From: Sipunculus nudus
Lineage: Eukaryota > Annelida > Sipuncula > Golfingiida > Sipunculidae
NCBI GenBank assembly: GCA_026874595.1
Contig: CM049309.1
Coordinates: forward strand, 1,340,076 to 1,404,075
Reading direction: 5' to 3'
Length of the DNA stretch: 64,000 nucleotides
Part shown: one piece after another, positions 46,656-58,600 of the stretch
How the letters are laid out: each line of letters opens with the position of its first letter
How positions within the stretch are numbered: position 1 is the first letter of the stretch
The notes under the pieces: generated by a model
Databases searched by the model: none
What the model saw: the letters and a program-made list of their open reading frames with translations, nothing else
What the model was told of the DNA's origin: nothing
Position numbers and translations under genes: made by a program

Positions 46656-49600
46656 GTGAGATAGTGACCATGTTAGCAAGTAACTTTAATTGTTGATTAC
46701 TGTTACCTTTTCTTTATTCTCTCTGTTAAGCATAGATTCAAGATTTTCAAAAGTAAAAAAATGTTTTATTTACAGTTTTTGCATGTTTTTTGCCATTTTG
46801 TTTACAATTGTTTTTAGTCTCATTTATAGGCATAATTTAAACCTAATCAGTATCACGAAAATTAGACAAAAAACAGTAGGAACAGACTAGCCCCTCAATT
46901 CATTTATGAAAAAAATGCAATTATGTTTGCTTTTCATTTTAAAATTTTTAATATGCTGTTTTAAATTAAATGTAGTGATAATTAAATCATTAATTGTAAA
47001 CTACTGAAATAAATGTTTGTTGGTTTTTTTACTTGTTGATGTTGTATTCAGTCTTACAGTAATAATAATATATGTATATATGTCACAAACATAAAATTGT
47101 TTCAATTAACCTTCGGCTCAGTCTGGATCAAATTGACAAATTGAGCTGGATTTATTTTTCAGACATGTATGTAGCAGACTTCAAAACTGTATCATCAATT
47201 TGAGCTGGATTTATTTTTCAGACATGTATGTAGCAGACTTCAAAACTGTATCAACAATTTGAGCTGGATTTATTTTTCAGACATGTATGTAGCAGACTTC
47301 AAAACTGTATCATCAATTTGAGCTGGATTTATTTTTCAGACATGTATGTAGCAGACTTCAAAACTGTATCAACAATTTGAGCTGGATTTATTTTTCAGAC
47401 ATGTATGTAGCAGACTTCAAAACTGTATCATCAATTTGAGCTGGATTTATTTTTCAGACATGTATGTAGCAGACTTCAAAACTGTATCATCAATTTGAGC
47501 TGGATTTATTTTTCAGACATGTATGTAGCAGACTTCAAAACTGTATCAACAATTTGAGCTGGATTTATTTTTCAGACATGTATGTAGCAGACTTCAAAAC
47601 TGTATCAACAATTTGAGCTGGATTTATTTTTCAGACATGTATGTAGCAGACTTCAAAACTGTATCAACAATTTGAGCTGGATTTATTTTTCAAACATGTA
47701 TGTAGCAGACTTCAAAACTGTATCAACAATTTGAGCTGGATTTATTTTTCAGACATGTATGTAGCAGACTTCAAAACTGTATCATCAATTTGACCTGTAT
47801 TTATTTTTCAGACATGTATGTAGCAGACTTCAAAACTGTATCAACAATTTGAGCTGGATTTATTTTTCAAACATGTATGTAGCAGACTTCAAAACTGTAT
47901 CAACAATTTGAGCTGGATTTATTTTTCAGACATGTATGTAGCAGACTTCAAAACTGTATCAACAATTTGAGCTGGATTTATTTTTCAGACATGTATGTAG
48001 CAGACTTCAAAACTGTATCATCAATTTGAGCTGGATTTATTTTTCAGACATGTATGTAGCAGACTTCAAAACTGTATCAACAATTTGAGCTGGATTTATT
48101 TTTCAGACATGTATGTAGCAGACTTCAAAACTGTATCAACAATTTGAGCTGGATTTATTTTTCAAACATGTATGTAGCAGACTTCAAAACTGTATCAACA
48201 ATTTGAGCTGGATTTATTTTTCAGACATGTATGTAGCAGACTTCAAAACTGTATCATCAATTTGAGCTGGATTTATTTTTCAGACATGTATGTAGCAGAC
48301 TTCAAAACTGTATCAACAATTTGAGCTGGATTTATTTTTCAAACATGTATGTAGCAGACTTCAAAACTGTATCAACAATTTGAGCTGGATTTATTTTTCA
48401 GACATGTATGTAGCAGACTTCAAAACTGTATCAACAATTTGAGCTGGATTTATTTTTCAGACATGTATGTAGCAGACTTCAAAACTGTATCATCAATTTG
48501 AGCTGGATTTATTTTTCAGACATGTATGTAGCAGACTTCAAAACTGTATCAACAATTTGAGCTGGATTTATTTTTCAGACATGTATGTAGCAGACTTCAA
48601 AACTGTATCAACAATTTGAGCTGGATTTATTTTTCAGACATGTATGTAGCAGACTTCAAAACTGTATCAACAATTTGAGCTGGATTTATTTTTCAGACAT
48701 GTATGTAGCAGACTTCAAAACTGTATCAACAATTTGAGCTGGATTTATTTTTCAGACATGTATGTAGCAGACTTCAAAACTGTATCAACAATTTGAGCTG
48801 GATTTATTTTTCAGACATGTATGTAGCAGACTTCAAAACTGTATCAACAATTTGAGCTGGATTTATTTTTCAGACATGTATGTAGCAGACTTCAAAACTG
48901 TATCAACAATTTGAGCTGGATTTATTTTTCAGACATGTATGTAGCAGACTTCAAAACTGTATCAACAATTTGAGCTGGATTTATTTTTCAGACATGTATG
49001 TAGCAGACTTCAAAACTGTATCAACAATTTGAGCTGGATTTATTTTTCAGACATGTATGTAGCAGACTTCAAAACTGTATCAACAATTTGAGCTGGATTT
49101 ATTTTTCAGACATGTATGTAGCAGACTTCAAAACTGTATCAACAATTTGAGCTGGATTTATTTTTCAGACATGTATGTAGCAGACTTCAAAACTGTATCA
49201 ACAATTTGACCTGTATTTATTTTTCAGACATGTATGTAGCAGACTTCAAAACTGTATCAACAATTTGAGCTGGATTTATTTTTCAGACATGTATGTAGCA
49301 GACTACAAAACTGTATCAACAATTTGAGCTGGATTTATTTTTCAGACATGTATGTAGCAGACTTCAAAACTGTATCAACAATTTGAGCTGGATTTATTTT
49401 TCAGACATGTATGTAGCAGACTTCAAAACTGTATCAACAATTTGAGCTGGATTTATTTTTCAGACATGTATGTAGCAGACTTCAAAACTGTATCAACAAT
49501 TTGAGCTGGATTTATTTTTCAGACATGTATGTAGCAGACTTCAAAACTGTATCAACAATTTGAGCTGGATTTATTTTTCAGACATGTATGTAGCAGACTT

Positions 49601-52600
49601 CAAAACTGTATCAACAATTTGAGCTGGATTTATTTTTCAGACATGTATGTAGCAGACTTCAAAACTGTATCAACAATTTGAGCTGGATTTATTTTTCAGA
49701 CATGTATGTAGCAGACTTCAAAACTGTATCAACAATTTGAGCTGGATTTATTTTTCAGACATGTATGTAGCAGACTACAAAACTGTATCAACAATTTGAG
49801 CTGGATTTATTTTTCAGACATGTATGTAGCAGACTTCAAAACTGTATCAACAATTTGAGCTGGATTTATTTTTCAGACATGTATGTAGCAGACTTCAAAA
49901 CTGTATCAACAATTTGAGCTGGATTTATTTTTCAGACATGTATGTAGCAGACTTCAAAACTGTATCAACAATTTGAGCTGGATTTATTTTTCAGACATGT
50001 ATGTAGCAGACTTCAAAACTGTATCAACAATTTGAGCTGGATTTATTTTTCAGACATGTATGTAGCAGACTTCAAAACTGTATCAACAATTTGAGCTGGA
50101 TTTATTTTTCAGACATGTATGTAGCAGACTTCAAAACTGTATCAACAATTTGAGCTGGATTTATTTTTCAGACATGTATGTAGCAGACTTCAAAACTGTA
50201 TCAACAATTTGAGCTGGATTTATTTTTCAGACATGTATGTAGCAGACTTCAAAACTGTATCAACAATTTGAGCTGGATTTATTTTTCAGACATGTATGTA
50301 GCAGACTTCAAAACTGTATCAACAATTTGAGCTGGATTTATTTTTCAGACATGTATGTAGCAGACTTCAAAACTGTATCAACAATTTGAGCTGGATTTAT
50401 TTTTCAGACATGTATGTAGCAGACTACAAAACTGTATCAACAATTTGAGCTGGATTTATTTTTCAGACATGTATGTAGCAGACTTCAAAACTGTATCAAC
50501 AATTTGAGCTGGATTTATTTTTCAGACATGTATGTAGCAGACTACAAAACTGTATCAACAATTTGAGCTGGATTTATTTTTCAAACATGTATGTAGCAGA
50601 CTTCAAAACTGTATCAACAATTTGAGCTGGATTTATTTTTCAGACGTATGTAGCAGACGTAATTTTTTTTAGACATATATGTAGCAGACATTGTATCAAC
50701 AATTTGAGCTGGATTTATTTTTCAGACATGTATGTAGCAGACATAAAAAAAAACTGTATCAACAGTCTGAGCTGGATTTATTTTTCAGACGTATGTAGCA
50801 GACGTAATTTTTTTTAGACATATATGTAGCAGACATTGTATCAACAATTTGAGCTGGATTTATTTTTCAGACATGTATGTAGCAGACATAAAAAAAAACT
50901 GTATTAACAGTCTGAGCTGGATTTATTTTTCAGACGTATGTAGCAGACTACAAAACTGTATCAACAATTTGACCTGTATTTATTTTTCAAACATGTATGT
51001 AGCAGAGGTAATTTTTTTCAAACATGTAGGTGGCAGACATTGTATCATCAATTTGAGCTTGATTTATTTTTCAGACATGTATGTAGCAGACTTCAAAACT
51101 GTATCAACAATTTGACCTGTATTTATTTTTCAAACATGTATGTAGCAGAGGTAATTTTTTTCAAACATGTAGGTGGCAGACATTGTATCATCAATTTGAG
51201 CTTGATTTATTTTTCAGACATGTATGTAGCAGACTTCAAAACTATATCAACAATTTGACCTGTATTTATTTTTCAAACATGTATGTAGCAGAGGTAATTT
51301 TTTTCAAACATGTAGGTGGCAGACATTGTATCATCAATTTGAGCTTGATTTATTTTTCAGACATGTATGTAGCAGACTTCAAAACTGTATCAACAATTTG
51401 ACCTGTATTTATTTTTCAAACATGTATGTAGCAGAGGTAATTTTTTTCAAACATGTAGGTGGCAGACATTGTATCATCAATTTGAGCTTGATTTATTTTT
51501 CAGACATGTATGTAGCAGACTTCAAAACTGTATCAACAATTTGACCTGTATTTATTTTTCAAACATGTATGTAGCAGAGGTAATTTTTTTCAAACATGTA
51601 GGTGGCAGACATTGTATCATCAATTTGAGCTTGATTTATTTTTCAGACATGTATGTAGCAGACTACAAAACTGTATCAACAATTTGACCTGTATTTATTT
51701 TTCAAACATGTATGTAGCAGAGGTAATTTTTTTCAAACATGTAGGTGGCAGACATTGTATCATCAATTTGAGCTTGATTTATTTTTCAGACATGTATGTA
51801 GCAGACTACAAAACTGTATCAACAATTTGAACTGGATTAATTTTTCAAACATGTATGTAGCAGAGGTAATTTTTTTCAAACATGTAGGTGGCAGACATTG
51901 TATCATCAATTTGAGCTTGATTTATTTTTCAGACATGTATGTAGCAGACTACAAAACTGTATCAACAATTTGAACTGGATTAATTTTTCAAACATGTATG
52001 TAGCAGAGGTAATTTTTTTCAAACATGTAGGTGGCAGACATTGTATCATCAATTTGAGCTTGATTTATTTTTCAGACATGTATGTAGCAGACTTCAAAAC
52101 TGTATCAACAATTTGACCTGTATTTATTTTTCAAACATGTATGTAGCAGAGGTAATTTTTTTCAAACATGTAGGTGGCAGACATTGTATCATCAATTTGA
52201 GCTTGATTTATTTTTCAGACATGTATGTAGCAGACTACAAAACTGTATCAACAATTTGAACTGGATTAATTTTTCAAACATGTATGTAGCAGAGGTAATT
52301 TTTTTCAAACATGTAGGTGGCAGACATTGTATCATCAATTTGAGCTTGATTTATTTTTCAGACATGTATGTAGCAGACTACAAAACTGTATCAACAATTT
52401 GACCTGTATTTATTTTTCAAACATGTATGTAGCAGAGGTAATTTTTTTCAAACATGTAGGTGGCAGACATTGTATCATCAATTTGAGCTTGATTTATTTT
52501 TCAGACATGTATGTAGCAGACTTCAAAACTGTATCAACAATTTGACCTGTATTTATTTTTCAAACATGTATGTAGCAGAGGTAATTTTTTTCAAACATGT

Positions 52601-55600
52601 AGGTGGCAGACATTGTATCATCAATTTGAGCTTGATTTATTTTTCAGACATGTATGTAGCAGACTTCAAAACTGTATCAACAATTTGACCTGTATTTATT
52701 TTTCAAACATGTATGTAGCAGAGGTAATTTTTTTCAAACATGTAGGTGGCAGACATTGTATCATCAATTTGAGCTTGATTTATTTTTCAGACATGTATGT
52801 AGCAGACTTCAAAACTGTATCAACAATTTGACCTGTATTTATTTTTCAAACATGTATGTAGCAGAGGTAATTTTTTTCAAACATGTAGGTGGCAGACATT
52901 GTATCATCAATTTGAGCTTGATTTATTTTTCAGACATGTATGTAGCAGACTTCAAAACTGTATCAACAATTTGACCTGTATTTATTTTTCAAACATGTAT
53001 GTAGCAGAGGTAATTTTTTTCAAACATGTAGGTGGCAGACATTGTATCATCAATTTGAGCTTGATTTATTTTTCAGACATGTATGTAGCAGACTTCAAAA
53101 CTGTATCAACAATTTGACCTGTATTTATTTTTCAAACATGTATGTAGCAGAGGTAATTTTTTTCAAACATGTAGGTGGCAGACATTGTATCATCAATTTG
53201 AGCTTGATTTATTTTTCAGACATGTATGTAGCAGACTTCAAAACTGTATCAACAATTTGACCTGTATTTATTTTTCAAACATGTATGTAGCAGAGGTAAT
53301 TTTTTTCAAACATGTAGGTGGCAGACATTGTATCATCAATTTGAGCTTGATTTATTTTTCAGACATGTATGTAGCAGACTTCAAAACTGTATCAACAATT
53401 TGACCTGTATTTATTTTTCAAACATGTATGTAGCAGAGGTAATTTTTTTCAAACATGTAGGTGGCAGACATTGTATCATCAATTTGAGCTTGATTTATTT
53501 TTCAGACATGTATGTAGCAGACTACAAAACTGTATCAACAATTTGAACTGGATTAATTTTTTATAGACATGTATGTAGCAGACTTCAAAACTGTATCAAC
53601 AATTTGAGCTGGATTTATTTTTCAGACGTATGTAGCAGACGTAATTTTTTTTAGACATATATGTAGCAGACATTGTATCAACAATTTGAGCTGGATTTAT
53701 TTTTCAGACATGTATGTAGCAGACATAAAAAAAACTGTATTAACAGTCTGAGCTGGATTTATTTTTCAGCCATGTATGTAGCAGACATCAAAACTGTATC
53801 AACAATTTGAGCTGGATTTATTTTTCAGACATGTATGTAGCAGACTACAAAACTGTATCAACAATTTGAGCTGGATTTATTTTTCAGACATGTATGTAGC
53901 AGACATAAAAAAAACTGTATTAACAGTCTGAGCTGGATTTATTTTTCAGCCATGTATGTAGCAGACATCAAAACTGTATCAACAATTTGAGCTGGATTTA
54001 TTTTTCAGACATGTATGTAGCAGACTACAAAACTGTATCAACAATTTGAACTGGATTTATTTTTTTCAGACGTGTGTATCAGACATCAAAACTGTATCAA
54101 CAATTTGAGCTGGATTTATTTTTCAGTCATGTATGTAGCAGACGTAATTTTTTTCAGACATGTATGTAGCAGACATTGTATCAACAGTTTGAGCTGGATT
54201 TATTTTTTTCAGACATGTATGTAGCAGACATCAAAACTGTATCAACAATTTGAGCTGGATTTATTTTTTCAGACTTGTATGTATCAGACATCAAAACTGT
54301 ATCAACAGTTTGAGCTGGATTTATTTTTTCAGACATGTATGTATCAGACATAATTTTTTTCAGACATGTATGTATCAGACATTAAAAGTGGGATCACAGC
54401 AAAAGATGGTGAGCCTGAGGTGATACATGAGACTTCCGCCACAGCCTGTATTGATGGGCGTAACCTGCTGGGTCCAGTAGTAGGCAACAAGGCCATGCAG
54501 ATGGCAATACAGAAGGCTCAAGAAACAGGGGTCGGATGGACTGTAGCTAAGGGTAGGTCCTCCCTCTACCCATCCTTGAAAAGTTTATGATCTGATATTC
54601 AGAAAAAGTTTTAGTAAATTGATGGATGAATTTGATTGCCACCTCCATTTTATGCAGATCCTTTTCTCTTGTGAATGAGTACAAAGTCTTCAGTTATTTT
54701 GTGAATGAGTATGTCCTCACTCCTCAGTTATTTTGTGAATTAGTACCTCCACTTATTTTGTGAGTGAGTACAACATCCTCAGTTATTTTTTGAACAAGTA
54801 CGTCCTCAGTTATTTTGTGAGTACAACTTCTGCAGTTATTTTGTGAACGAGTATATCCTCAGTTATTTTGTGAACAAGTACATCCTCAGTTATTTTGTGA
54901 ACAAGTACGTCCTCAGTAATTTTGTGAGTACGTCTGCAGTTATTTTGTGAACAAGTATGTCCTCAGTTATTTTGTGAACAAGCATGTCCTCAGTTATTTT
55001 GTGAACGAGCATATCCTGTTATTTTGTGAACAAGCATGTCCTCAGTTATTTTGTGAACGAGCATGTCCTCAGTTATTGTGTGAACAAGTACGTCCTCGAT
55101 TATTTTGTGAGTACAATGTCTGCAGTTATTTTGTGAATGAGTATGTCCTCAGTTATTTTATGAACAAGCATGTCCTCAGTTATTTTGTGAACGAGCATAT
55201 CCTGTTATTTTGTGAACAAGCATGTCCTCAGTTATTTTGTGAACGAGCATGTCCTCAGTTATTGTGTGAACAAGTACGTCCTCGATTATTTTGTGAGTAC
55301 AATGTCTGCAGTTATTTTGTGAATGAGTATGTCCTCAGTTATTTTATGAACGAGCATGTGTTCAGTTATTTTGTGAACGAGCATGTGTTCAGTTATTTTG
55401 TGAACAAGCATGTCCTCAGTTATTTTGTGAACAAGCATGTCCTCAGTTATTTTGTGAACAATCATGTCCTCAGTTATTTTGTGAAAGAGCATGTCCTCAG
55501 TTATTTTGTGAACGATCATTTCCTCAGTTATTTTGTGAACGAGTATGTCCTCAGTTATTTTGTGAACGAGCATGTCCTCAGTTATTTTGTGAATGAGCAT

Positions 55601-58600
55601 GTCCTCAGTTATTTTGTGAACGATCATTTCCTCAGTTATTTTGTGAACGAATATGTCCTCAGTTATTTTGTGAACGAGTATGTCCTCAGTTATTTTGTGA
55701 ACGAGCATGTCCTCAGTTATTTTGTGAACGATCATTTCCTCAGTTATTTTGTGAACAAGTATGTCCTCAGTTATTTTGTGAACGAGTATGTCCTCAGTTA
55801 TTTTGTTAACGAGCGTGTCCTCAGTTATTTTGTGAACGATCATGTCCTCAGTTATTTTGTGAATGAGCATGTCCTCAGTTATTTTGTGAAACATCATGTC
55901 CTCAGTTATTTTGTGAACGAGCATGTCCTCAGTTATTTTGTGAACGATCATTTCCTCTGTTATTTTGTGAACGAGTATGTCCTCCGTTATTTTGTGAACG
56001 AGCATGTCCTCTGTTATTTTGTGAACGATCATTTCCTCTGATATTTTGTGAACGAGTATGTCCTCAGTTATTTTGTGAACGAGCGTGTCCTCAGTTATTT
56101 TGTGAATGAGCATGTCCTCAGTTATTTTGTGAACGAGCATGTCCTCAGTTATTTTGTGAACGAGTATGTCCTCAGCTAAGTATGTCCTAAGTTATTTTGT
56201 GAACAAGTATGTCCTAAGTTATTTTGCGAATGAGTATGTCCTCAGTTTTTTTTTTGAACGAGTTATTTTGTGAACTGGTGCTCTTGCTTTAATCCCTTCA
56301 AAGTATTCATGAATGTGTCATGGAAAATGGACTGAACTTAGTGTTGTTTCTAGCCACCATTTAAAGAAATGAAGCACTAGGGCTAAAGTTTTGTGTTGTT
56401 TCTTCGCACCATTTACAGAACTATAAGTCATCAGAGCTCTAGTTATGATCCATTGTCTAATGTCCACCTAGTCGTTAGACTGGCACATTTTTAAACTGTT
56501 AGATGTACAGATCCAAAATTAGACATACAATTGTGGAAATATGCCATTTTTAAAGAATTCAATTTTCTTTAAAATATTTTTAACAAATTAATGATTGAAA
56601 TAATTTCATCAATTCAATGATTCAAAATGTAATTATATCCAGCAGGTTGCGCTACCTACCAAAAAAATCCAGAAAGCCGTCCAAGTTGTATACATATGCA
56701 AAATTTAAGGCAGATAAGTCAAACCACTACATGTATATGAGTGATTTTTGCCCTTGGCAGACAAACAGATGGAGGCTGTGCAAAAAAGGGTTTCAGGTGG
56801 TGCCACCAGTTTAGAGTATGATAAAGAGCTATGTGAGAACTATACACATGCAAAACTTTGCCCCAATCGGTCAAACGGTTCCCAAGATATGAGCTTGGAT
56901 ATCTGCTGCATAAACTAGAATGCAGGTGGCGCCACCTGTCATAAAATCAAGAGAGCTGTCGGGGATGTATAAACTTGCCAAATTTTAGGCAGATATGTCA
57001 AACCACTGTCGAGATATGAGTGATTTTATCCCATGGCAGACAAACAGACGGGAGCTGTGCAAACATGGCTGCAGGTGGCGCCACCAGTTTTGCGTATGAT
57101 GAAGAGCTATGTGAGATTTATACACATGCAAAATTTTGGCCCAATCAGTCAAACGGTTCCCTAGATATGAGCTTGGATGTCTGCAGCATAAACTTGATTG
57201 TAGGTGGCGCCACCTGTCATAAAATCAGAAAAGCTATCCAGGATGTATAAGCATGCCGAATTTCAGGTGAATTAGTCAAACCACTGCAGAGATATGAGTG
57301 ATTTTAACCCAAGGCAGACGAACAGATGGACACTGTGCAAACATGGTTGCAGATGGCGCCACCATTTTTTGTGTATGTTATAAAGCTCTCCAAGGGCTAC
57401 ATTTGTGCAAAAAAATTTTCCTGATCGGTCAAACGGTTCCTGAGATATGAGCTTGGATGTCTGCAGCGTAAACATGAATGAAGGTGGCGCCACCTGTCAT
57501 AAAATCAGAAAAGCTATCCAGGATGTATACGCATGCCAAATTTCAGGTGAATTAGTCAAGTCACTGCAGAGATATGAGTGATTTTAACCAAAGGCAGACA
57601 AACAGATGGACACTGTGCAAACATGGTTGCAGGTAGCGCCACCATTTTTGGTGTATGTTATAAAGCTCTCCAAGGGCTTCATTTGTGCAAAAGAATTTTC
57701 CTGATCGGTCAAACGGTTCCCGAGATATGAGCTTGGATGTCTGCAGCGTAAACGTGAATGTAGGTGGCGCCACCTGTCATAAATCAGAAAAGCTATCCAG
57801 GATGTATACCCATGCCAAATTTCAGGTGAATTAGTCAAGTCACTGCAGAGATATGAGTGATTTTAACCCAAGGCAGACGAACAGATGGACACTGTGCAAA
57901 CATGGTTGCAGGTGGCGCCACCATTTTTGGTGTATGTTGTAAAGCTCTCCGAGGGCTACATTTGTGCAAAAGAATTTTCCTGATCGGTCAAACGGTACCT
58001 GAGATATGAGCTTGGATGTCTGCAGCGTAAACGTGAATGTAGGTGGCGCCACCTGTCATAAAATCAGAAAAGCTATCCAGGATGTTTACGCATGCGGAAT
58101 TTCAGGTGAATTAGTCAAGTCACTGCAGAGATATGAGTGATTTTAACCCAAGGCAGACGAACAGATGGACACTGTGCAAACATGGTTGTAGGTGGCGCCA
58201 CCATTTTTGGTGTATGTTATAAAGCTCTCCGAGGGCTACATTTGTGTACATTTTCCTGATCGGTCAAACGGTTCCCGAGATATGTGGGTTTATGTGTGGA
58301 AACAGACACACAAACGGACGCAGAGCGCAGAGGAAAGGTCAGAGGTCAAAACAAAATCGGGGCGCAGCAGTTCACATGTGACCCGAACATAATCCCAGGT
58401 TTCGGAAAATTCCGCCCAGCGGTTACGGAGGAGTTCTCCGGACACTTATGCGGCGGCGGCGGCGGCGGCGTGCAGCTGAAAACATAGTATCCGCAAAACT
58501 CTGTTTTGGCGAATACAATTAAGTGATCAGCTTTATTTGTCCATCTATATATTTTTAAACATTTAACAATTATGAATCATTTTTTTCTGCAGGCACTGTT

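Noticed and set aside
51040-53546. Seventeen overlapping 72-codon frames spaced 143 bp
   Set aside because: They repeat exactly with the satellite period, lie in an intron and end at the TGA of each unit; they are by-products of the array, not a gene family.
47143-54363. CRISPR-like reading of the regular array
   Set aside because: There are no unique spacers, the DNA is animal, and the unit derives from the neighbouring exon junction.
54947-56140. Long frames of 364 and 284 codons on opposite strands
   Set aside because: They exist only because the minisatellite period is 27; they lie between two well-supported exons of the Ldh_2 gene.
57272-58052. Repeated minus-strand frames beginning MAPP.F.FTLQTSK
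   Set aside because: They recur with the 280-bp repeat inside intron 2; no independent support.
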